In this document: piece after piece, positions 20,009 through 30,646 of the stretch
Numbering within the stretch: position 1 is the first letter of the stretch
How the letters are laid out: each line of letters starts with the position of its first letter
From: a bacterium
GTDB lineage: Bacteria > Planctomycetota > B15-G4
Assembly: GCA_030428785.1 (NCBI GenBank)
Contig: JAUIEF010000027.1
Span: forward strand, 1 to 38,852
Direction: 5' to 3'
Length of the DNA stretch: 38,852 nucleotides
The notes under the pieces: generated by a model
Databases searched by the model: none
Seen by the model: the letters and a program-made list of their open reading frames with translations, nothing else
What the model was told of the DNA's origin: nothing
Program-made: the position numbers and the translations under genes

Positions 20009-21214
20009 TCAGGAGACGCCGTTCGACCCGTCGCGCGGCGTCATGACCGTCTCGTCGCCCGTCGCGGGCTCGCGGCGGAAGCCGAGGAGGTGGAAGATCT
20101 CCGCGACGAGCACGCGCGCGCGTCGACGGTCGACGACGAAGCTGCCGTCCCGCGCCGGATGACGCCGCACGCCCGGCAGCCAGTGGACCCAGCGCCACGC
20201 CTGGAGCCGGCGCAGCCACGCGGAGAGCGCGAGCCAGATGGGGTGCACCGGCCGCACGAGGAAGAACCCGTCGCTGCCGATGCCCTGGTAGCGGGGCATG
20301 AGCATGAGCGCGGACACCGGCGCCTTGATGGGGCCGTTGACCTCGAGCGCGAGGAGCTGTCCGCGCGCGACGCGCTGGAAGCTGTGGAAGCCGGGCTCCA
20401 TGCGGAAGCCGGACTCGGGGCGGACCTCGTGGCGGTGGCGGACCTCGACGACGGCGGCGAGCCCGCCGCTGCGCTCGGCGAGCAACGCGCGCGAGCGCTC
20501 GGGCTCCGAGCGGGAGCCGCGCCGCAGCACCCCGGCGGACTCGAGCGCGATCCACACGGCGGCCTCCGCGTGCTCGATCGTCGTCTCGTCGTCGTGGCGC
20601 CCGCCCTCGAACCCGATCGCCGGGATGGGGAACTCGTGGATGATGTGCCCGGTGAGCGTGCCGGCGAGCTCCTCCTCGAGCCCGAGCACGCGCGGCACGG
20701 GGAGCGCGCGCGCGAAGTACCGGTTGCGCAGCGTGTCGTCCATGGTCACGAAGGGCTTGCCGGGACCGGACGTGCTGTGCAGGTCGAGGAGCGCGGCGGC
20801 GTCCGGCAGCACGCGACGGAGCGCCTCGTCGAGCCCGCGGATCTCGCGGTCCTCGTCGCGGAGCTCCGACGGGTCGCCCTCGCGCACGCGCTCGAGGATC
20901 TCGGGGACCCACGCGCGGTTCATGTCGTGGGCGACGTAGCGGAGGTTCCGGTGGAGCGCCGCGCGGTTGCCCGACAGGGCGACGAGGCGCCCGACGAGCC
21001 CGGTGTCGTCCTCGGCGAGCGCGTCGAGCACGCGGCGCAAGGCGTACACGCCCGAGGGCTCGTTGCCGTGGATGCCCGCCGTCACGACGAGCAGCGGCCC
21101 GTTCGGGTCGGAGCCGCGGACGTCGCCCAGCTCACGCGGGACGTCGAGGCTGCGCGGCTCGGAGGACGCCGAGGCGCCGCCGGGGGTGGGGGAGTGGCTG
21201 TCGAAGGCGTTCAC
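20009..21214 (-). CDS. succinylglutamate desuccinylase/aspartoacylase-family zinc hydrolase
   Basis: This protein has 401 residues from the GTG at 21214. Longer frames add Gly/Ala/Arg-rich low-complexity sequence and are rejected. Zinc-binding residues of the M14-like fold are visible: His49 and Glu52 in GIHGNEPSG, and His146 in LLDLHSTSG. The substrate-binding DMNRAW (about 97-102) and a later FEGGRHDDETTIEHAE with acidic residues are also present. The protein is longer than AstE (about 320 residues). The extra C-terminal part contains a Trp/Leu-rich helix (HPIWLALSAWLRRLQAW) and basic sequence, perhaps for membrane association. No arginine-succinyltransferase (ast) genes are near, so an AstE role is not supported by context. 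Confidence 0.85.
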   Translation of the reverse strand: MNAFDSHSPTPGGASASSEPRSLDVPRELGDVRGSDPNGPLLVVTAGIHGNEPSGVYALRRVLDALAEDDTGLVGRLVALSGNRAALHRNLRYVAHDMNRAWVPEILERVREGDPSELRDEDREIRGLDEALRRVLPDAAALLDLHSTSGPGKPFVTMDDTLRNRYFARALPVPRVLGLEEELAGTLTGHIIHEFPIPAIGFEGGRHDDETTIEHAEAAVWIALESAGVLRRGSRSEPERSRALLAERSGGLAAVVEVRHRHEVRPESGFRMEPGFHSFQRVARGQLLALEVNGPIKAPVSALMLMPRYQGIGSDGFFLVRPVHPIWLALSAWLRRLQAWRWVHWLPGVRRHPARDGSFVVDRRRARVLVAEIFHLLGFRREPATGDETVMTPRDGSNGVS

Positions 21215-21226
21215 GAGAATCCGCCA

Positions 21227-21232
21227 AGGATA
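21227..21232 (-). promoter_or_regulatory. possible -10 element just before the zinc hydrolase start
   Basis: TATCCT on the minus strand ends 12 bases before the GTG at 21214. No ribosome binding site is visible in the 12-base gap, so a near-leaderless transcript is possible. No good -35 is present. Confidence 0.25.
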
Positions 21233-21416
21233 ATCGATCCTCGCGCCCCGCTCACATGCGCCCAGGGGCGTAGGCGCCGGGCGCTCGGCGGCGCCGCGGA
21301 GGACGGCGGCCGGGCGTCCGCGTCCTGCACCTGATCGGCGCTCCGAGGCCCCGCACGTGAGGTCGGGCGCGGGCCCTTCCGACGCCCCGCGCGCGGTCCG
21401 GGCGGGCGCGGGCGCT

Positions 21417-21425
21417 TGGTACGAT
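21417..21425 (+). promoter_or_regulatory. possible extended -10 upstream of acs
   Basis: TGG-TACGAT fits the extended -10 pattern TGnTAnnAT, about 85 bases upstream of the acs start. There is no clear -35. The rest of the 295-base gap between the divergent genes shows no other feature. Confidence 0.3.
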
Positions 21426-21509
21426 CCCGCGATCCCGGCGCCCGGCCGGGCCGGGACTCCCGGGGCGGGCCGGCGGCGGGCGCCCTCCTCCTCGTCCCCG
21501 GGAGCCCCG

Positions 21510-23456
<1,947 letters not shown>

Positions 23457-23474
23457 GCGCGCGGATCGGCGCGC
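23457..23474 (+). other. 6-bp hairpin directly after the acs stop
   Basis: GCGCGC (23457-23462) and GCGCGC (23469-23474) pair around GGATCG. It lies in the short convergent gap between acs and prfC. There is no T-run, so a terminator role is uncertain. Confidence 0.25.
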
Positions 23475-23528
23475 GGGGCCGGGCCGCACGCGGCGTCGAG
23501 CCGGCTGTCCCCACGGTGCGCCGCCGCG

Positions 23529-25124
<1,596 letters not shown>

Positions 25125-25202
25125 CGGTGGTGCGGGGTCGGTCGGGCGGACGGCGTGGTCGGCGGGCGCGGCGTCGGGAGACGCCGGGGCGGTGAGGCGG
25201 GG

Positions 25203-25970
25203 TCAGGTCTCCTCGAGCACCTCGTCGATGACCCACGTGCCGCTGCGGTTGCCCTTCTTGAGCTTGACGAGCTTGTGCTTCTGCGCGTCCTCGAGCAGCC
25301 GGCCGAACGAGCTGTACCCGTGGTACTCCTCGTTGAACTGCGGCTGCTTGCGCTTCATCGTCTCCTTGACGAGCGAGCCGTGCAGCTCGCGGTTCTCGCG
25401 CTGGAGCGCCGCGACCGCGTCGAGCAGCAGGTCGAAGGCCTCCTTCTTCTTCTGCGCGACCTTGGGCACGCGCTTGGACTTCCGGGCGCGGCTCGCGTGG
25501 AGGTCGTCGTAGTAGATGAACTCGTCGCAGCTGTCGATGAGCAGCTTGCTCGTCGAGTTCTTCACGCCGACGGCGATGGTGTGCTTGTCGTTCTCGCGGA
25601 GCTTCGCGACGAGCGGCGAGAAGTCGGAGTCGCCGGTGATGAGCGCGAAGGTGTCGATGTGCTCCTTGTTGAACGCCATCTCGAGCGCGTCGCAGACCAT
25701 CTTGATGTCGGCGCTGTTCTTGCCGGTGAGCTTGCTGCCCGGCATGTCGACGAGCTCGACGCCGGCCTCGTGCAGCGGGCGCTTGTACTCGGCGAAGCGC
25801 CCCCAGTCGGCGTAGGCCTTGCGCACGACGAGCTTCCCCTTGTCGACGAGGCGCCGGAACACGACGTCCACGTCGAAGGTCTTGAAGCGGGCGTCACGCA
25901 CGCCGATGGCGACGTTCTCGAGGTCGATGAAGACCGCGATGTTGTGGGAGTCCGCACGGCTGTCGGCCAT
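25203..25970 (-). CDS. NYN-domain (PIN-like) putative RNase with C-terminal LOTUS/OST-HTH domain
   Basis: This protein has 255 residues from the ATG at 25970, one base after the stop of the preceding amidohydrolase gene. The N-terminal NYN/PIN-like fold has the expected metal-binding acids: Asp16 (VFIDLEN), Asp88 (NSADIKM), and Asp114 and Asp116 (ITGDSDFSPL). A Lys/Arg-rich linker (ARKSKRVPKVAQKKK) follows. The C-terminal segment (about 175-250) contains GYSSFGRLLEDAQKHKLVKL, typical of the winged-helix LOTUS/OST-HTH RNA-binding domain. The layout matches the LabA/DUF88 group. A nuclease role on RNA is inferred from the fold; no substrate is known here. Confidence 0.9.
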   Translation of the reverse strand: MADSRADSHNIAVFIDLENVAIGVRDARFKTFDVDVVFRRLVDKGKLVVRKAYADWGRFAEYKRPLHEAGVELVDMPGSKLTGKNSADIKMVCDALEMAFNKEHIDTFALITGDSDFSPLVAKLRENDKHTIAVGVKNSTSKLLIDSCDEFIYYDDLHASRARKSKRVPKVAQKKKEAFDLLLDAVAALQRENRELHGSLVKETMKRKQPQFNEEYHGYSSFGRLLEDAQKHKLVKLKKGNRSGTWVIDEVLEET

Positions 25971-25971
25971 G

Positions 25972-27195
25972 TCAGCGCACCTCCTCGTTCACGACGACGC
26001 CGTCGATGACGGTGCCGACGCAGTGGGTCGTGTACTCGAACGGGTCGCCGTCGAAGAGCGCGAGGTCACCGTCCTTGCCGGGCTCGAGCGAGCCCACGCG
26101 GTCGTCGACGCCCAGGATGCGCGCGGCGCCGATGGTGATGGAGGCGAGGTTCGGCTCCCGGGCGAGGCCGTAGCGCCCGGCGATCGCCGCCTCGAGCGGG
26201 AGCACGCGCACCTTCGGGACGTAGCCCTCGAAACCGCTCTGCTGCGCAATGGGGACGCCGGCGCGGTCGAGCAGCGCCGCCGTCTCGAAGCTCGCGTTCG
26301 CCGTGGAGCCCGGCGGCGGCGACGTGCGCATCATCGCCGGGTGCACGATGACCGGGACGCCCGCGGCGAGCAGCTCGTCGGCCAGCAGCGGCGCCTCCGC
26401 GGCGCCGTCCAGCACCACGCGCACGCCGAACTCCTCCGCGATGCGCAGCGCGGCCGCGATGTCGTGGTGCCGGTGCGCCGTGATCAGCAGCGGCAGCTCG
26501 CCGTCGAGGACGCGCGCGAGCGCCTCCTTGCGCAGGTCGCGCGCCGGGCGCTTGCCGGCGTCGTCCCGCGCGCGGCCGTCGCGGTAGGTCCGCGCGTCGA
26601 CGAGCGCCTGCCGCAGCAGCGCGACGGCCGCCGATCGCGTGCCGGGCTTCTTCGCGTCGCCGCGGGCGCGCGCGTCGTCGCCGAGCGTGCACGCGACCAT
26701 CGCCTCGGGCACGAGCACGGCGTCCGCGACCGTGTCGCCGGAGGTCTTCGCGATCATCGTCTGGCCGCTCACGACCGCGCCGGGCGCGTGTCCCGTGTGC
26801 ACGGTCGTCACGCCGAACGAGCGCACCCACGCGATGAGCCCCTCGCGCGCGTTGTAGCTGTCGACGGCGCGCAGCTCGGGCTGCACCGGGTCGCTGTCGT
26901 CGAACTGGTCCTGGTCGTGGTCGACGTTGTAGAGGCCGGTGAGGCCCACCGTCGTGTGCGCGTCGACGAAGCCGGGCGTCACGACGGCGGCGCGCCGGAC
27001 GGGCACGCCCTCCGGGAGCGTCACCTCGGACGCGGGGCCCACCGCGGCGACCTTGCCGTCGCGCACGACGACCACGCCGTCGAGGATCGTCGCGCCGGCC
27101 ATCGTGTGCACGACGTCGCCCTGCACGACGAGGTCCTGCGCGAGCGCGGGCGCCGCGACGAGCGCGGCTGCGAGCAGGGTGGCGAGCGTCCTCAT
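25972..27195 (-). CDS. exported amidohydrolase-superfamily protein lacking the metal ligands
   Basis: This protein has 407 residues. ATG 27195 overlaps the stop of the intact paralogue upstream (ATGA). Residues 1-20 are a signal peptide (LATLLAAALVAAPALAQ). The beta-sandwich and barrel frame of the superfamily is clear: DGVVVVRDGKVAAVG, VTPGFVDAH and GSLEPGKDGDLALFDGDP. The canonical HxH is His80-Thr-Thr82. The barrel histidine of QHASE is replaced (LDGAAE), and the HTDD aspartate region reads QQSGF. All but one of the recognisable ligand positions are therefore lost compared with the neighbouring paralogue. It may be a non-enzymatic partner or use another chemistry. Confidence 0.88.
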   Translation of the reverse strand: MRTLATLLAAALVAAPALAQDLVVQGDVVHTMAGATILDGVVVVRDGKVAAVGPASEVTLPEGVPVRRAAVVTPGFVDAHTTVGLTGLYNVDHDQDQFDDSDPVQPELRAVDSYNAREGLIAWVRSFGVTTVHTGHAPGAVVSGQTMIAKTSGDTVADAVLVPEAMVACTLGDDARARGDAKKPGTRSAAVALLRQALVDARTYRDGRARDDAGKRPARDLRKEALARVLDGELPLLITAHRHHDIAAALRIAEEFGVRVVLDGAAEAPLLADELLAAGVPVIVHPAMMRTSPPPGSTANASFETAALLDRAGVPIAQQSGFEGYVPKVRVLPLEAAIAGRYGLAREPNLASITIGAARILGVDDRVGSLEPGKDGDLALFDGDPFEYTTHCVGTVIDGVVVNEEVR

Positions 27196-28490
27196 CGCGT
27201 CGTCTCCTCGAAGCAGCAGAGCTGCGCCGTCATGCCGTGGCTCGCGCCCTCGCCCCCGTAGGCGTAGCGCCGGTCGTCCGGATCCGAGAGGTCGAACACC
27301 CGGACGCCGTCGACCCAGGTCTGCTCGACGAGCGAGTAGACGCTCAACGGGTCGCCGGACAGCACGACGAGGTCGGCGTCCTTGCCCGGCTCGAGCGAGC
27401 CGACGCGCTCCTCGAGGCCGAGCATCTCGGCGCCGGCGAGCGTCACGGCGGCGAGCGCGCCCTGCCGCGACATGCCCGCGCGCACGCCGAGCGCGGCGCA
27501 CCGCAGGAACAGCCGGCTGTCGATGATGGGGTCGTCCGTGTGGAACGCGACGCGCACGCCCGCGCGCTCCAGGATCGCCGCGTTCTCCCAGGCCATGTCG
27601 ACCGCCTCGAGCTTGCCGCCCGGCGCGTCGACGAGGATCACGGAGCACGGCACGTCGGCCGCCGCGATCTCGTCCGCGAGCCGGTACGCCTCGCTCGCGT
27701 GCTGGAGCACGACCTCGAACCCGAACTCCTCGGCGAGGCGCAGCACCGTCGCGATGTCGTCGTGGCGGTGCGTGTGATGGTGCACGACGCGCCGCCCGTC
27801 GAGGACCTCCACGAGCGCCTCGAGGCCGAGGTCGCGCTCGGGCATCTTCTCCGGGTCGCCGTCCGCGCGCGCGATCTTCGCGCGGTACTCCTGCGCCTCG
27901 ACGAAGGCCTCGCGCACGAGCGCCGCGGACTTGCTGCGCGTCCCGGGGAACGGCGGGTCGCGCTGGGAGTTCGTCCCGTTGGCCATCTTCATGCCGCCCA
28001 TGACGCGGCCGTCCGGGAAGCGCAGCGCGAGCTCGTCCACCGTGTCGCCGTCGCGCAGCTTGATGTAGGTGGTCTGGCCGCTCATGAGGTGGCCGGAGCC
28101 GGGCATGACGTTCGCGACGGTCACGCCGCCGGCCTGCGCGCGCTGGACGCTCGCCGCGCGCACGTTGAGGCCGTCGTAGTTGCGCACGGACGGCTGGATG
28201 GGCGCGCTCGAGTCGGCGCCCCAAGGCTCCGCGATGTGGCTGTGCGTGCAGACGAGGCCGGGCATGAGGACCTTGCCGGACAGGTCGTGGACGACCGCGC
28301 CCTCGGGGACGGCGACGTCCGCGCGGGCGCCGACCGCCTCGATGCGGCCGTCCCGCACGACGAGCGTGCCGTCGGGGATCTCGGGGCCGGAGACCGGGAT
28401 CAGCCGCGCGCCGACGAAGGCGTGGGGCGCGTCCTCGACCGGGGCCGGGGCGACGGCGAGGAGCGCCGACGCCAGGGCGGGGAGGAGCAT
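27192..28490 (-). CDS. secreted metal-dependent amidohydrolase
   Basis: This protein has 432 residues from the ATG at 28490, with GAGG 7 bases upstream. A short signal-like N-terminus (MLLPALASALLAVAPAP) is followed by the amidohydrolase fold. Metal-binding residues are His83 and His85 (CTHSHIAEP), a histidine cluster at 237-243 (HHHTHRH), His264 (LQHASE) and Asp319 (FHTDD). The typical C-terminal sequence is LEERVGSLEPGKDADLVVLSGDP. It resembles imidazolonepropionase-like or aryldialkylphosphatase-type exported amidohydrolases. The substrate is unknown. It is first in a four-gene operon, and the second gene is a paralogue without these residues. Confidence 0.92.
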   Translation of the reverse strand: MLLPALASALLAVAPAPVEDAPHAFVGARLIPVSGPEIPDGTLVVRDGRIEAVGARADVAVPEGAVVHDLSGKVLMPGLVCTHSHIAEPWGADSSAPIQPSVRNYDGLNVRAASVQRAQAGGVTVANVMPGSGHLMSGQTTYIKLRDGDTVDELALRFPDGRVMGGMKMANGTNSQRDPPFPGTRSKSAALVREAFVEAQEYRAKIARADGDPEKMPERDLGLEALVEVLDGRRVVHHHTHRHDDIATVLRLAEEFGFEVVLQHASEAYRLADEIAAADVPCSVILVDAPGGKLEAVDMAWENAAILERAGVRVAFHTDDPIIDSRLFLRCAALGVRAGMSRQGALAAVTLAGAEMLGLEERVGSLEPGKDADLVVLSGDPLSVYSLVEQTWVDGVRVFDLSDPDDRRYAYGGEGASHGMTAQLCCFEETTR

Positions 28491-28563
28491 GGGGGGACCT
28501 CGCGGGGAGGGGGGCGCGGGCCGCGGCGCCTGCCGCGCGCCGGGGCCCTCGGGACGAACGGTC

Positions 28564-28587
28564 GACGGAGCCGTCGGACCGACGGAG
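28564..28587. promoter_or_regulatory. palindromic element between divergent operons
   Basis: CCGTCGG (28571-28577) and CCGACGG (28579-28585) form a perfect 7-bp palindrome around one base. It overlaps a direct repeat of GACGGAG (28564-28570 and 28581-28587). It lies in the 279-base gap between the amidohydrolase operon (minus) and the prepilin-like gene (plus). An operator is possible, but chance is also possible at this G+C content. Confidence 0.3.
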
Positions 28588-28691
28588 CAGGGTAACGATT
28601 CGTGCCTCAACTCGTCCCCGCCCGGGACCGAATCGTCCGTGTCGTCACGCTCCGGCACGGCGCGACGACCCCGACGGTGGGGACCGGCATG

Positions 28692-28709
28692 CCCGGGATC
28701 CGTCCCGGG
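28692..28709 (+). other. 7-bp hairpin with TCCG tetraloop upstream of the prepilin-like gene
   Basis: CCCGGGA and TCCCGGG pair perfectly around TCCG, an UNCG-type tetraloop. It is about 60 bases before the ATG at 28770 and would lie in the 5' leader. Confidence 0.35.
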
Positions 28710-28769
28710 GTCCCCGTCGTGCGCGACCGGGCGGTCGACGCGCGCGAGAAGACCACGAAGGCCGCCGAC

Positions 28770-30548
28770 ATGCTTCGCCAGACAGACCGCCGAGACGCCG
28801 GGTGCCGGGGGCTCACGCTCCTGGAGCTCCTCGCGGTCGTCGCGCTCCTGTCGCTGCTGCTCGTGGCGCTCGCCGACCGGGGCGTCGCCTCCGTGGACCT
28901 CGGCGGGCTCGTCACGGACGCTGCGGCCGCCGGCACGCGCGACGACGGCTCGGAGGCCGCGCTCCGTCGGCTCGGGTCGGTCGTGCGCGCGGCCGTCGAC
29001 GTGCGGGCGGCGGGGCCCGAGCGCCTCGAGCTCGTCGACGCGGCGGGCGGCGTCACGCGGTTGTCCGCCCGGGACGGCGCGCTGCGGCTCGCGCGCGACG
29101 GCTCCGAGGAGGTGCTCGTCGGCGGTGTGACGGACGCGTCCTTCGAGGTGCGCACGCGACGTGAGCTCGTCGACGCCGCGCCCGAGGAGCGCTCCGGGAC
29201 GCTCTGGACGTCGGACCCGGGCTCCGGCGCGACGCGTCCGACGGTGCTCGAGGCGGGGCGCCAGCTCGCCCTCGGCTTCACGCTCCCCGTGGCGGCGCCG
29301 ACCGGGACGGGCTCGGTGCCCGAGGTGCCGGAGGAGCTCGTCGAGGCGGTGCCCGAACGCCTCGTGCTCCGCATGGGCCGCGTCGCCGGGCACCACGAGG
29401 TCTTCTGTCATCGGCACGCGCGTCCGCCCCACCTCGGCGCGCACCCGGCGGGGCGCTCCTCCGTGACCGTCTCGCTGCACGCCGCGCGCGCACCGGGCGA
29501 CGCCCGCCCGACGGGCGACGCGCTCGCCACGCTCGCCGTGCCCGCGTCGTCGCTGCCGGAGGTCGAGCACAACTGGTACGACACGCGCTCGGACGACGTC
29601 GTCCTCCCGCCCGAGATCCTCGAGCCGGGCACGGGCATCGCGTGGAGCTGGTGGGAGCGGCACCCCGAGGTCGTCCTCAACCTGACGCCCTCGCTCCGGG
29701 AGGTCGAGCTGGACCTCCGCGGCTTCGGCGCGGTCATCCGGCCCGGGCGCGCGTACACGCTCGTGGTCGGCGTGAGCGGCGTCGACCTGCTCGTCGTCGA
29801 GGTGGACGACGACGCGCCGTCGCGGGCCGCGCCCGTCGCGGTGCGCGAGGCGACCGGGCGCCCCATGACCGCCGCGTCGTTCGGCGTCTGGAGTCGCATC
29901 GACGGGCGGCGGACGTACAGCCGTGCGCTCGAGGTCAGCCGTCCGCGCGAGGTCGTGGCCTCGCTGGGCTGGCCGGGCGGGCGGCGGCAGGACCTCGTGA
30001 TCGGCATGCCGACGCGGGTGGTCGAGGCGAGTGTCGCGGCCGGGCCGGTCCCGGTGCCCGACGTCGACGCGCTGCGCGATCGGCTGCGCGAGGCGACCGC
30101 CGGGAGCGGCGTCCGCGTGACGCGGCTCTCCGGGAACACGTTGCTCGAGGACGCGGAGCTGCGCGGCATCGTCGCGATCGAGGACGGCGCCGTCGTGTAC
30201 CTCGACGACGTCGTCGTGGACGGCGTGCTCGTCTCGGCGTCCCTGCTCGACGGGCGCGACGGCGGCGTCCCCGCGCGCGTCGTCGTCGACGGCGACGTCC
30301 GGGTCGGCTCGGAGCACCTCCTGCCGGGGCTCGCGATCGCGTTGCCGGGCGGGTCGATCCGGACCTCCGACGGGTGTCGCCCCGCGTTCCAGGTGGTGGG
30401 CGACGTCGTGGCGGACGAGGTCGAGCTCGCGGGGCACGGCACGTTGCACGGGCGCGTCGCGGCCGCGACCTCGCGGCTCGACGACGGCATCACGCAGCCG
30501 GTCTTCGCCCGCGCCCGTCGGCTCCGGGCCCCGGGCCTCGGGCGTTGA
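28770..30548 (+). CDS. type IV prepilin-like protein with an unusually large ectodomain
   Basis: This protein has 592 residues. ATG 28770 is chosen over the in-frame GTG at 28602 because it gives a proper prepilin leader. MLRQTDRRDAGCRG ends in Gly14, followed by LTLLELLAVVALLSLLLVAL with Glu19 at +5 after the cleavage site. GAAGG lies 9 bases upstream. Processing by a PilD-type peptidase is expected. The rest is about 560 residues of beta-rich sequence with no recognised domain. Near the C-terminus are turns such as ELRGIVAIEDGAVVYLDDV and DGDVRVGSEHLLPG, which look like a repetitive beta structure. Usual pseudopilins are 150-250 residues. No secretion or pilus genes are adjacent. Confidence 0.8.
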   Translation: MLRQTDRRDAGCRGLTLLELLAVVALLSLLLVALADRGVASVDLGGLVTDAAAAGTRDDGSEAALRRLGSVVRAAVDVRAAGPERLELVDAAGGVTRLSARDGALRLARDGSEEVLVGGVTDASFEVRTRRELVDAAPEERSGTLWTSDPGSGATRPTVLEAGRQLALGFTLPVAAPTGTGSVPEVPEELVEAVPERLVLRMGRVAGHHEVFCHRHARPPHLGAHPAGRSSVTVSLHAARAPGDARPTGDALATLAVPASSLPEVEHNWYDTRSDDVVLPPEILEPGTGIAWSWWERHPEVVLNLTPSLREVELDLRGFGAVIRPGRAYTLVVGVSGVDLLVVEVDDDAPSRAAPVAVREATGRPMTAASFGVWSRIDGRRTYSRALEVSRPREVVASLGWPGGRRQDLVIGMPTRVVEASVAAGPVPVPDVDALRDRLREATAGSGVRVTRLSGNTLLEDAELRGIVAIEDGAVVYLDDVVVDGVLVSASLLDGRDGGVPARVVVDGDVRVGSEHLLPGLAIALPGGSIRTSDGCRPAFQVVGDVVADEVELAGHGTLHGRVAAATSRLDDGITQPVFARARRLRAPGLGR

Positions 30549-30577
30549 TTGGTCGGTCTCGCGGGGCCGTGTAGACT
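30549..30577 (+). promoter_or_regulatory. possible promoter for the GT2-methyltransferase gene
   Basis: TTGGTC (30549-30554) and TAGACT (30572-30577) are separated by 17 bases, directly after the stop of the prepilin-like gene. The -10 matches four of six and the -35 three of six consensus bases. A leader of about 63 bases is implied. Confidence 0.4.
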
Positions 30578-30580
30578 CGG

Positions 30581-30606
30581 CGGCCCGCGCGGGAGCCCAC
30601 GGGCCG
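30581..30606 (+). other. 7-bp inverted repeat in the leader of the GT2-methyltransferase gene
   Basis: CGGCCCG (30581-30587) pairs with CGGGCCG (30600-30606) around a 12-base loop, just after the predicted transcription start. Confidence 0.3.
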
Positions 30607-30646
30607 TCGTGCGCCCGCCACCCCGGACTCCCCGCCGTCCCCCGCC

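Noticed and set aside
21357..21509. N-terminal extension of acetyl-CoA synthetase
   Set aside because: The added residues are Ala/Gly/Pro-rich. ATG 21510 has a ribosome binding site and gives the usual Acs length.
28602..28769. GTG start 168 bases upstream of the prepilin-like gene
   Set aside because: It would bury the prepilin leader 70 residues inside the protein. ATG 28770 gives a normal 14-residue leader.
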